From a bacterium (GTDB lineage: Bacteria > Bacillota > Bacilli > Lactobacillales > Streptococcaceae), in assembly GCA_905221545.1 (NCBI GenBank), contig CAJNDO010000004.1, positions 122,269 through 186,268 on the forward strand: a DNA stretch of 64,000 bases, written 5' to 3'. Under the pieces are notes generated by a model. The model was not told the DNA's origin. It searched no databases and saw only the letters and a program-made list of their open reading frames with translations. The position numbers and the translations under genes were made by a program. Of the stretch, positions 55,485 to 63,923 are shown in pieces. The first letter of the stretch is position 1, and each line of letters begins with the position of its first letter.

Positions 55485-56535
55485 AAAATTACAACAAATT
55501 TCGGTTCCCTTGATTTCTGTCTTCCTAGGAATTTTACTTGGAGCCATTGTCATGTGGATCTTCGGTTATGATGCTATTTGGGGCTATGAAGAATTGTTCT
55601 ATACAGCCTTTGGTAGTCTACGCGGGATTGGGGAAATCTTCCGTGCAATGGGGCCTTTGGTCTTGATTGGTCTTGGTTTTGCCGTTGCCAGTCGTGCTGG
55701 TTTCTTTAACGTCGGACTTCCTGGTCAGGCTTTGGCAGGTTGGATTCTTAGTGGTTGGTTTGCCTTGTCGCATCCAGATATGCCACGTCCTTTGATGATT
55801 CTAGCAACTATCGTAATTGCCTTGATTGCTGGTGGGATTGTCGGTGCCATTCCAGGTATTCTTAGAGCTTATCTAGGGACATCAGAGGTTATCGTAACCA
55901 TTATGATGAACTACATTGTCTTGTATGTAGGAAATGCCTTTATCCATGCCTTTCCTAAAGACTTCATGCAAAGTACAGATTCGACGATTCGTGTTGGGGC
56001 TAATGCAACCTACCAGACACCTTGGTTGGCTGAGTTGACTGGTAATTCACGGATGAATATTGGTATTTTCTTTGCTCTTATTGCCGTTGCAGTTATTTGG
56101 TTCATGCTCAAGAAAACAACCCTTGGTTTTGAAATCCGTGCGGTTGGTCTTAATCCTCACGCATCAGAATACGCTGGTATTTCTGCCAAACGAACGATTA
56201 TCCTCTCAATGATTATTTCAGGTGCCTTGGCTGGTCTTGGTGGAGCTGTTGAAGGGCTTGGAACCTTCCAGAACGTCTATGTTCAAGGGGCGTCATTGGC
56301 TGTCGGATTTAACGGGATGGCGGTTAGTCTTCTTGCGGCAAATTCACCAATTGGTATTCTCTTTGCAGCTTTCCTATTTGGTGTTCTCCAAGTTGGAGCT
56401 CCTGGTATGAATGCAGCGCAGGTACCATCTGAGCTAGTCAGCATTGTAACAGCGTCTATTATCTTCTTTGTCAGTGTTCATTATCTTATCGAACGCTTTG
56501 TCAAACCGAAAAAACAAGTTAAAGGAGGTAAGTAA
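55477..56535 (+). CDS. nucleoside ABC transporter permease 1
   Basis: The 352-residue permease is of the BPD_transp_2 (RbsC/YufP) type with about nine membrane helices. Typical stretches are GFAVASRAGFFNVGLPGQAL, GTSEVIVTIMMNYI and GFEIRAVGLNPHASEYAGI. The ATG at 55477 has AAAGGAGAAG upstream and lies inside the ATPase gene. It forms the channel with the second permease. Confidence 0.94.
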   Translation: MSKKLQQISVPLISVFLGILLGAIVMWIFGYDAIWGYEELFYTAFGSLRGIGEIFRAMGPLVLIGLGFAVASRAGFFNVGLPGQALAGWILSGWFALSHPDMPRPLMILATIVIALIAGGIVGAIPGILRAYLGTSEVIVTIMMNYIVLYVGNAFIHAFPKDFMQSTDSTIRVGANATYQTPWLAELTGNSRMNIGIFFALIAVAVIWFMLKKTTLGFEIRAVGLNPHASEYAGISAKRTIILSMIISGALAGLGGAVEGLGTFQNVYVQGASLAVGFNGMAVSLLAANSPIGILFAAFLFGVLQVGAPGMNAAQVPSELVSIVTASIIFFVSVHYLIERFVKPKKQVKGGK

Positions 56536-56537
56536 AG

Positions 56538-57494
56538 ATGTCTATTACAACCTTGCTCACCCTCTTGGTGTCTTCTATGCTGATTTACTCAGCACCCCTC
56601 ATCTTTACAAGTATCGGTGGTGTCTTCTCTGAACGTGGTGGTGTGGTAAACGTCGGTCTTGAAGGGATTATGGTTATGGGTGCCTTTTCTGGAGTCGTCT
56701 TTAACCTTGAATTTGCAGAACAATTTGGAGCAGCAACTCCATGGCTATCCTTGCTTGTAGCAGGATTTGTTGGTGGTCTCTTCTCTATTATCCACGCAGC
56801 TGCGACGGTTCATTTCCGTGCAGACCATGTTGTCAGCGGTACGGTTTTGAACTTGATGGCGCCAGCCTTGGCTGTTTTCTTGGTGAAAGTTCTTTATAAT
56901 AAAGGACAAACAGATAACTTAAGTCAGACTTTTGGACGCTTTGACTTCCCAGTCTTAGCAAATATCCCAGTGATTGGTGATATCTTCTTCAAGTCAACAA
57001 GTCTGCTAGGTTATATTGCGATTGCCTTCTCCTTCCTTGCTTGGTTTATCCTCTTCAAGACCCGCTTTGGTCTTCGTCTCCGCTCTGTCGGTGAACACCC
57101 TCAAGCAGCGGACACATTGGGAATCAATGTCTACAAGATGAGATATTTAGGGGTTATCATTTCAGGTTTCTTAGGTGGAATTGGCGGAGCGATTTATGCT
57201 CAATCGATTTCAGTTAACTTCTCAGTGACAACTATTGTTGGACCTGGATTTATCGCCCTTGCTGCGATGATCTTCGGGAAATGGAATCCAATCGGTGCTA
57301 TGCTTTCTAGTCTCTTCTTTGGACTTTCACAAAGTTTGGCCGTTATCGGTTCTCAATTGCCTTTCCTACAAGGAGTGCCTGCGGTTTACCTTCAAATCGC
57401 ACCTTATGTTTTGACCATTATTGTCTTGGCAGCTTTCTTTGGAAAAGCAGTTGCACCAAAAGCAGATGGTATCAACTATATCAAATCAAAATAA
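56538..57494 (+). CDS. nucleoside ABC transporter permease 2
   Basis: The 318-residue permease is the YufQ-type partner with about eight to nine membrane helices. Family marks are ERGGVVNVGLEGIMVMGAF, ADHVVSGTVLNLMAPA and GLRLRSVGEHPQAADTLGI. AAAGGAGG lies between it and permease 1, whose stop is 2 nt before. It ends the salvage operon at a bidirectional terminator. Confidence 0.94.
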   Translation: MSITTLLTLLVSSMLIYSAPLIFTSIGGVFSERGGVVNVGLEGIMVMGAFSGVVFNLEFAEQFGAATPWLSLLVAGFVGGLFSIIHAAATVHFRADHVVSGTVLNLMAPALAVFLVKVLYNKGQTDNLSQTFGRFDFPVLANIPVIGDIFFKSTSLLGYIAIAFSFLAWFILFKTRFGLRLRSVGEHPQAADTLGINVYKMRYLGVIISGFLGGIGGAIYAQSISVNFSVTTIVGPGFIALAAMIFGKWNPIGAMLSSLFFGLSQSLAVIGSQLPFLQGVPAVYLQIAPYVLTIIVLAAFFGKAVAPKADGINYIKSK

Positions 57495-57501
57495 GCATAT
57501 A

Positions 57502-57537
57502 AAAAAACGTCAGTTCACAAACTGGCGTTTTATTTTT
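57502..57537. terminator. bidirectional terminator between the nucleoside permease gene and plsY
   Basis: AAAACGTCAGTT and AACTGGCGTTTT form a 12-bp stem with a 4-nt loop and T-run. It overlaps the last codon of plsY. Confidence 0.93.
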
Positions 57538-58171
57538 TAGGATGTTGATGAGTTAAGTTTAATCCCCAAGGGACTAAATTTTCAGTTTTATTTTGGATAC
57601 GTGTGATATTATCCTTATGACGAATGATAATCAAACTAGCAAGAGCTAGAATAATGGCGATGAAGAGAGGGTCATAGTTACTCAAAATAAAACCAAAAAG
57701 TGGAAAGAGTAGAATTCCGATGACGGCTGCGATAGATGCTGTGACACTGGAAAGTGAAATCATACTGCCTAGATAGAGGGTCCCAAAGAAAACAACCGCA
57801 AGGTAGAGGCAGAAGACAGGCGCAAATCCGAAAATCACACCAGCACTGGTTGCAACAGCCTTGCCTCCCTTAAATCCTGCAAAGATAGGAAAGGTATGTC
57901 CAATAACAGCCAAAAGTCCAAAGATAAGAGGAGAAACACCTTGCAGATGAAAGATAATCGGAAGCAGCGTTGCTAGGGTTCCTTTGAAAAAGTCAATCAC
58001 AAAGGTCGCCATACCAGCTTTCTTACCTAAAATGCGGAAGGTGTTGGTTGTCCCAGTGTTGCCAGAACCATGTTCTCGCAGATTGATTTGAAAGAATATT
58101 TGTCCAATCCAGAGACCAGACGGAATCGAACCCAGCAGATAGGCTAGGAATAATAAAACTATTGTAATCAT
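57530..58171 (-). CDS. plsY: glycerol-3-phosphate acyltransferase PlsY
   Basis: PlsY transfers acyl from acyl-phosphate to glycerol 3-phosphate, the first step of phospholipid synthesis. The 213-residue membrane protein has five or more helices and the three active-site motifs: [22 protein letters not shown] and [13 protein letters not shown]. The -10 box is only 6 nt from the ATG, so the transcript is predicted to lack a leader. It diverges from parE, as in other streptococci. Confidence 0.96.
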   Translation of the reverse strand: MITIVLLFLAYLLGSIPSGLWIGQIFFQINLREHGSGNTGTTNTFRILGKKAGMATFVIDFFKGTLATLLPIIFHLQGVSPLIFGLLAVIGHTFPIFAGFKGGKAVATSAGVIFGFAPVFCLYLAVVFFGTLYLGSMISLSSVTASIAAVIGILLFPLFGFILSNYDPLFIAIILALASLIIIRHKDNITRIQNKTENLVPWGLNLTHQHPKK

Positions 58172-58177
58172 ACTCCT

Positions 58178-58186
58178 ATTATATCA
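58178..58186 (-). promoter_or_regulatory. extended -10 promoter, leaderless start for plsY
   Basis: On the minus strand TGATATAAT is followed by AGGAGT and then the ATG. The AGGAG that looks like a ribosome-binding site would lie before the predicted transcription start. Confidence 0.6.
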
Positions 58187-58248
58187 TGAATTGGGAAAGA
58201 AAGGCAGAGAATCTCTTCTGAAATTGTCACATCGGAGAAAGAAAAATT

Positions 58249-58277
58249 TTGCAAAATCCTTGGAAAAGCTGTAGAAT
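58249..58277 (+). promoter_or_regulatory. parE promoter
   Basis: TTGCAA is followed after 17 nt by TAGAAT, about 29 nt before the GTG start of parE. Confidence 0.75.
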
Positions 58278-58306
58278 AGTAAAGATGAACGAATAGGAGG
58301 TTCCTT

Positions 58307-60250
58307 GTGTCAAAAAAGGAAATCGATATTAATAATTATAATGATGACGCCATTCAGGTGCTAGAAGGGTTGGATGCAGTCCGTAAACGTCCAGGGATGT
58401 ATATCGGATCGACCGATGGTGCTGGTCTTCACCATCTCGTCTGGGAAATTGTCGACAATGCAGTCGATGAGGCCTTGTCTGGATTTGGTGACCGTATTGA
58501 TGTGACCATTAATAAAGACGGCAGTTTAACGGTTCAAGACCATGGACGTGGTATGCCGACTGGAATGCACGCCATGGGAATCCCAACAGTTGAGGTTATC
58601 TTCACAATTCTTCATGCCGGAGGGAAATTCGGTCAGGGTGGCTACAAGACATCTGGTGGTCTCCACGGGGTTGGTTCTTCCGTTGTTAACGCTCTTTCTA
58701 GTTGGCTGGAGGTTGAAATCACCCGTGATGGTGCAATCTACAAGCAACGTTTTGAAAATGGTGGAAAACCTGTCACGACTTTGAAGAAAATCGGTACAGC
58801 ACCCAAGTCTAAAACAGGTACAAAGGTTACCTTTATGCCTGATGCGACCATCTTTTCTACGACAGACTTCAAGTACAATACCATTTCAGAGCGCCTTAAT
58901 GAATCAGCTTTTCTTTTGAAAAATGTGACCTTGTCTTTGAAGGACAAGCGTACAGATGAAGCGATTGAGTTCCATTATGAGAACGGGGTGCAGGACTTTG
59001 TTTCTTATCTTAACGAAGACAAGGAAACCTTGACACCTGTTTTGTACTTTGAGGGGGAAGATAATGGTTTCCAAGTAGAAGTTGCCCTCCAGTACAATGA
59101 TGGATTTTCAGATAACATTCTGTCCTTTGTCAATAACGTTCGTACTAAAGATGGTGGAACGCATGAAACAGGACTCAAGTCCGCTATTACCAAGGTTATG
59201 AATGACTATGCGCGTAAGACGGGGCTTCTCAAGGAAAAAGATAAAAACCTTGAAGGGTCAGACTATCGTGAGGGGCTAGCGGCTGTCCTCTCTATTCTAG
59301 TCCCTGAAGAACATTTGCAGTTTGAGGGTCAGACCAAGGACAAGCTAGGAAGCCCTCTTGCTCGTCCCGTTGTGGATGGCATTGTGGCGGATAAGTTGAC
59401 CTTCTTCCTCATGGAAAATGGTGAATTAGCTTCAAATCTTATTCGCAAAGCCATTAAGGCTCGTGATGCCCGTGAGGCGGCCCGCAAAGCGCGTGATGAG
59501 AGTCGAAATGGTAAGAAAAACAAGAAGGATAAGGGCTTATTGTCAGGAAAATTGACTCCAGCCCAGTCTAAGAATCCAGCCAAGAATGAACTTTACCTAG
59601 TCGAAGGGGACTCTGCCGGCGGTTCTGCCAAGCAAGGTCGTGACCGCAAGTTCCAAGCTATCTTGCCTCTACGTGGTAAGGTTATCAATACAGCCAAGGC
59701 TAAGATGGCAGATATCCTCAAAAACGAAGAAATCAACACCATGATTTATACCATCGGTGCAGGTGTTGGAGCAGACTTCTCTATTGAAGATGCCAACTAT
59801 GACAAAATCATTATCATGACCGATGCGGATACCGACGGTGCCCACATTCAAACACTTCTCTTAACCTTCTTTTATCGCTACATGCGTCCGTTAGTTGAGG
59901 CAGGCCATGTCTATATCGCCCTTCCGCCTCTTTACAAGATGTCAAAAGGGAAAGGTAAGAAAGAAGAAGTGGCCTATGCTTGGACAGATGGAGAGCTTGA
60001 AGAACTCCGTAAGCAGTTCGGCAAAGGTGCTACTCTCCAACGCTATAAAGGGCTTGGTGAGATGAATGCGGACCAGCTCTGGGAAACAACCATGAACCCA
60101 GAAACACGTACCCTCATCCGTGTTACAATCGAAGACTTAGCACGTGCTGAACGCCGCGTCAATGTCCTCATGGGAGACAAGGTCGAACCACGTCGTAAGT
60201 GGATTGAGGATAATGTCAAGTTTACGCTGGAAGAAGCGACAGTGTTTTAA
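58307..60250 (+). CDS. parE: DNA topoisomerase IV subunit B
   Basis: ParE is the ATPase subunit of topoisomerase IV, which decatenates chromosomes. The 647-residue protein has GHKL motifs (GMYIGSTDGAG, VWEIVDNAVDEAL, GRGMPTG, GGLHGVG). The TOPRIM motifs are [24 protein letters not shown] and QRYKGLGEM. The TOPRIM resistance positions read as wild type by eye. The start is GTG with AGGAGG upstream. An unrelated nucleotidyltransferase gene separates it from parC. Confidence 0.98.
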   Translation: MSKKEIDINNYNDDAIQVLEGLDAVRKRPGMYIGSTDGAGLHHLVWEIVDNAVDEALSGFGDRIDVTINKDGSLTVQDHGRGMPTGMHAMGIPTVEVIFTILHAGGKFGQGGYKTSGGLHGVGSSVVNALSSWLEVEITRDGAIYKQRFENGGKPVTTLKKIGTAPKSKTGTKVTFMPDATIFSTTDFKYNTISERLNESAFLLKNVTLSLKDKRTDEAIEFHYENGVQDFVSYLNEDKETLTPVLYFEGEDNGFQVEVALQYNDGFSDNILSFVNNVRTKDGGTHETGLKSAITKVMNDYARKTGLLKEKDKNLEGSDYREGLAAVLSILVPEEHLQFEGQTKDKLGSPLARPVVDGIVADKLTFFLMENGELASNLIRKAIKARDAREAARKARDESRNGKKNKKDKGLLSGKLTPAQSKNPAKNELYLVEGDSAGGSAKQGRDRKFQAILPLRGKVINTAKAKMADILKNEEINTMIYTIGAGVGADFSIEDANYDKIIIMTDADTDGAHIQTLLLTFFYRYMRPLVEAGHVYIALPPLYKMSKGKGKKEEVAYAWTDGELEELRKQFGKGATLQRYKGLGEMNADQLWETTMNPETRTLIRVTIEDLARAERRVNVLMGDKVEPRRKWIEDNVKFTLEEATVF

Positions 60251-60277
60251 GTCGGTCTTTAACGAATGGGTATTAAC

Positions 60278-61096
60278 ATGAGAACTGAAACAGAAATGCT
60301 CGATGTGATTTTACAAACAGCCAAAACTTTACAAGTCAAAGCTGTCGCCATGTCTGGCTCGCGAGCTTGTCCCAAAGCTCCAAAAGATAAATTTCAAGAT
60401 TACGACGTAGTCTATATTGTGGATAATTTTGATAATCTGACAAGTGACCTTTCTTGGTTGAATCAGTTTGGGAAACGCATTATTGAGCAAGAAGTTAGTC
60501 TTGGTAATCGTCGTCTCTATCTCATGCTTTTTGAAGATGGCAATCGTATCGATTTGACTATTTGCCCTAAAGAACACATTCAAGAATGGGTGGACAGTGA
60601 AGCAGGATTCACTGTTTTAGAAGATCCAGAAAATTTATTTGAACCTTATTTCCCAAATCCAGAGCGTTACTGGATACATCCAACTACTGAGACAGATTTT
60701 AAAAATTCCTGCAATGAATTTTGGTGGGTTTCCGCCTATGTAGTCAAGGGAATTTGTCGTAATCAGCTCATCTACGCGACGAATCATCTCTATGGTATTT
60801 GTCAGCAAGAGTTGTTAAAAGTCTTTGCTTGGCAGGTAGCAAGTGATAGGGGAAAGATCGACATCGGAAAGAATTATAAGTATCTTTTTAACTATTTACG
60901 TACTGAGAAAGAAAAAGAATTCTCGAATCTGCTTGACTTCTCCAGTTTAGATAAAATCACTGAGTCTTTATTTGCTACGATGCAACTTTTCCATCAAGAG
61001 GCTCAGTCCCTTGCTCAAAAAATGGGATTTGACTATGATAAAGAAGTAGCAGAGAGGATGATTGAGTATGCTGAGGAGAGACTTCTAAATCGCTGA
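60278..61096 (+). CDS. ANT(6)/AadK-like aminoglycoside 6-adenylyltransferase family protein
   Basis: The 272-residue protein begins MRTETEMLDVILQTA, the normal opening of the streptomycin 6-adenylyltransferase (AadE/AadK) family. It has the nucleotidyltransferase signature GSRACPKAPKDKFQDYDVVY with both metal Asp, and the third Asp in GNRIDLTIC. The C-terminal helical half has WWVSAYVVKGICRNQL. Catalytic residues are complete, so adenylation of streptomycin or another substrate is possible. The ribosome-binding site is weak. Four more in-frame codons upstream are possible. It is an insert between parE and parC. Confidence 0.88.
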   Translation: MRTETEMLDVILQTAKTLQVKAVAMSGSRACPKAPKDKFQDYDVVYIVDNFDNLTSDLSWLNQFGKRIIEQEVSLGNRRLYLMLFEDGNRIDLTICPKEHIQEWVDSEAGFTVLEDPENLFEPYFPNPERYWIHPTTETDFKNSCNEFWWVSAYVVKGICRNQLIYATNHLYGICQQELLKVFAWQVASDRGKIDIGKNYKYLFNYLRTEKEKEFSNLLDFSSLDKITESLFATMQLFHQEAQSLAQKMGFDYDKEVAERMIEYAEERLLNR

Positions 61097-61186
61097 CTAA
61101 TTTAAAAGATTAAACTACAGAAAGGATAGTTTGGTTATTTATAGTAACTGAACACCTTTTCTATAAAAAATTACTCTACATTCTTT

Positions 61187-61301
61187 GAAAGGAGTTGAAC
61201 ACGCCCTGAATGCTGTGTGAAAAAGATGAATTTTCTTGTGAGCATGCTTACTTCAAGAATTTTCTATTTTCACTTGGTATTTTACGGGCTCTGTACCCTA
61301 T
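61187..61301 (+). repeat. structured leader element, copy 4, parC leader
   Basis: GAAAGGAGTTGAACACG is followed by a long hairpin closed by GCCC/GGGC. Its stem pairs are GTGAAAA/TTTTCAC and AATTTTCTTG/CAAGAATT, around an AGCATGCTT tip. The parC ATG lies 12 nt after the 3' arm without its own Shine-Dalgarno sequence. A 31-codon frame from 61210 (first residues MLCEKDEF) ends in an ATGA overlap with parC and could couple translation. Confidence 0.75.
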
Positions 61302-63782
61302 ATGAGTAACATTCAAAACATGTCCCTTGAGGACATTATGGGAGAGCGCTTTGGTCGCTACTCCAAGTACATTATTCAAGACCGGGCTTTGCCAGATATT
61401 CGTGATGGCTTGAAGCCGGTTCAGCGCCGTATTCTTTATTCGATGAATAAGGATGGCAATACCTTTGACAAGAGCTACCGTAAGTCTGCCAAGTCAGTCG
61501 GGAACATCATGGGGAATTTCCACCCACACGGTGACTCTTCCATCTATGATGCCATGGTTCGTATGTCACAGGACTGGAAAAACCGTGAGATTTTGGTCGA
61601 AATGCACGGTAACAACGGTTCTATGGACGGAGATCCGCCTGCGGCCATGCGTTATACTGAGGCGCGTTTGTCTGAAATTGCTGGTTACCTTCTTCAAGAT
61701 ATCGAGAAAAAGACAGTTCCCTTTGCTTGGAACTTTGACGATACGGAGAAAGAACCAACTGTCTTACCAGCAGCTTTTCCAAACCTCTTAGTCAATGGTT
61801 CTACTGGGATTTCGGCTGGTTATGCCACTGACATTCCACCTCATAATTTGGCTGAGGTTATCGATGCGGCGGTTTACATGATTGACCATCCAACTGCCAA
61901 AGTTGATAAACTCATGGAATTTTTGCCTGGACCTGACTTCCCTACAGGGGCTATCATCCAAGGGCGTGACGAAATTAAAAAGGCCTATGAAACTGGGAAA
62001 GGGCGTGTGGTCGTTCGTTCTAAGACTGAAATTGAAAAGCTAAAAGGTGGTAAGGAACAAATCGTTGTCACTGAGATTCCTTATGAAATCAATAAAGCCA
62101 ATCTAGTCAAGAAAATTGATGATGTCCGTGTCAATAACAAGGTGGCAGGTATTGCTGAGGTTCGTGATGAGTCTGACCGTGATGGTCTTCGCATTGCTAT
62201 CGAACTCAAGAAAGATGCTAACACCGAGCTCGTTCTTAACTATCTCTTCAAATACACTGACCTGCAAATTAACTACAATTTTAACATGGTGGCGATTGAC
62301 AATTTCACACCTCGTCAGGTTGGGATTGTCCCAATCTTATCTAGCTACATCGCCCACCGTCGTGAAGTGATTTTGGCCCGTTCCCGCTTTGACAAGGAAA
62401 AGGCTGAGAAACGTCTCCATATCGTAGAAGGTTTGATTCGCGTGATTTCGATTTTGGACGAAGTTATTGCCCTTATCCGTGCTTCTGAGAATAAAGCTGA
62501 CGCCAAGGAAAATCTCAAGATTAGCTATGATTTTACAGAAGAGCAGGCTGAGGCCATCGTTACCTTGCAACTGTACCGCTTGACCAATACAGACGTGGTT
62601 GTCTTACAGGAGGAAGAAGCAGAACTTTGTGAGAAGATTGCCATGCTTGCGGCGATTATCGGTGATGAACGGACGATGTACAATCTTATGAAGAAAGAAC
62701 TTCGTGAGGTCAAGAAGAAATTTGCGACACCACGTTTGAGTACTTTGGAAGATACTGCGAAAGCAATTGAGATTGATACAGCTAGTCTTATCGCTGAGGA
62801 AGATACCTATGTCAGCGTGACCAAGGCAGGTTACATCAAGCGTACCAGTCCACGTTCCTTTGCGGCTTCAACGCTGGAAGAAATTGGCAAACGTGATGAC
62901 GATCGTTTGATTTTTGTTCAATCTGCCAAGACAACCCAACACCTCTTGATGTTCACAAGTCTGGGAAATGTCATCTATCGACCAATCCATGAATTGGCAG
63001 ACATTCGATGGAAGGATATCGGAGAGCATATGAGTCAGACTATCACAAACTTTGAAACGAACGAAGAAATCATCTATGTGGAAGTAGTAGATCAGTTTGA
63101 TGATGCGACAACCTATTTTGCGGCGACTCGTCTCGGTCAAATCAAGCGTGTAGAACGAAAAGAATTCACTCCGTGGCGGACCTACAAGTCTAAGTCGGTT
63201 AAGTATGCTAAGCTCAAAGACGAGACAGACCAGATTGTAGCAGTGGCTCCGATTAAACTAGATGATGTTCTCTTGATTAGTCAAAACGGTTATGCCCTTC
63301 GTTTCAATATCGAAGAGGTTCCGGTTGTTGGTGCCAAGGCGGCAGGGGTCAAGGCTATGAATCTGAAAGAAGATGATGTCCTCCAATCGGCCTTTATCTG
63401 CAACACCTCATCCTTCTACCTCTTGACTCAGCGTGGAAGTTTGAAACGTGTTTCCATCGAGGAAATTCCAGCAACCAGCCGTGCCAAACGTGGTTTACAA
63501 GTTTTGCGTGAATTGAAAAACAAACCGCACCGTGTCTTTTTAGCAGGAGCAGTTGCAGAGCAAGGTTTCGTTGGTGATCTATTCAGTACAGAAGTAGAAG
63601 AAAACGACCAGATTCTGTTTGTCCAATCCAATAAAGGAACAATCTATGAAAGCCGATTGCAAGACTTGAATCTGTCAGAACGAACTAGCAACGGTAGTTT
63701 CATCTCTGACACGATTTCGGATGAAGAAGTTTTTGACGCTTATCTTCAGGAAGCTTATACAGAATTTGAATCTAAGAAATGA
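61302..63782 (+). CDS. parC: DNA topoisomerase IV subunit A
   Basis: ParC is the DNA-breaking subunit of topoisomerase IV. The 826-residue protein has the QRDR with HPHGDSSIYDAMVRM, so Ser79 and Asp83 are the susceptible residues, and Lys137 is present. The active Tyr is in AMRYTEARLSE. Residues 52 (Gly) and 91 (Asp) differ from pneumococcal R6 (Ser and Asn, from memory) and match viridans-type alleles. The C-terminal beta-pinwheel follows residue 490. The leader is the structured repeat copy 4. Confidence 0.97.
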   Translation: MSNIQNMSLEDIMGERFGRYSKYIIQDRALPDIRDGLKPVQRRILYSMNKDGNTFDKSYRKSAKSVGNIMGNFHPHGDSSIYDAMVRMSQDWKNREILVEMHGNNGSMDGDPPAAMRYTEARLSEIAGYLLQDIEKKTVPFAWNFDDTEKEPTVLPAAFPNLLVNGSTGISAGYATDIPPHNLAEVIDAAVYMIDHPTAKVDKLMEFLPGPDFPTGAIIQGRDEIKKAYETGKGRVVVRSKTEIEKLKGGKEQIVVTEIPYEINKANLVKKIDDVRVNNKVAGIAEVRDESDRDGLRIAIELKKDANTELVLNYLFKYTDLQINYNFNMVAIDNFTPRQVGIVPILSSYIAHRREVILARSRFDKEKAEKRLHIVEGLIRVISILDEVIALIRASENKADAKENLKISYDFTEEQAEAIVTLQLYRLTNTDVVVLQEEEAELCEKIAMLAAIIGDERTMYNLMKKELREVKKKFATPRLSTLEDTAKAIEIDTASLIAEEDTYVSVTKAGYIKRTSPRSFAASTLEEIGKRDDDRLIFVQSAKTTQHLLMFTSLGNVIYRPIHELADIRWKDIGEHMSQTITNFETNEEIIYVEVVDQFDDATTYFAATRLGQIKRVERKEFTPWRTYKSKSVKYAKLKDETDQIVAVAPIKLDDVLLISQNGYALRFNIEEVPVVGAKAAGVKAMNLKEDDVLQSAFICNTSSFYLLTQRGSLKRVSIEEIPATSRAKRGLQVLRELKNKPHRVFLAGAVAEQGFVGDLFSTEVEENDQILFVQSNKGTIYESRLQDLNLSERTSNGSFISDTISDEEVFDAYLQEAYTEFESKK

Positions 63783-63856
63783 TAAACAACAATGAAAAGC
63801 TTTTCATTGAGCAATTTGTCAATCTATAGATTTCAAGAGTTAAATCTGATTATATA

Positions 63857-63920
63857 TACAAAAACGAACAGTGCTACTTCCCAACTGATAGGGACTTAGC
63901 CTGCTCGTTTTCTTGTTTTT
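63857..63920 (+). terminator. parC terminator
   Basis: AAAACGAACAG and CTGCTCGTTTT form an 11-bp stem (one mismatch) over a loop that itself holds TCCC/GGGA, followed by a T-rich run. Confidence 0.8.
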
Positions 63921-63923
63921 AGT

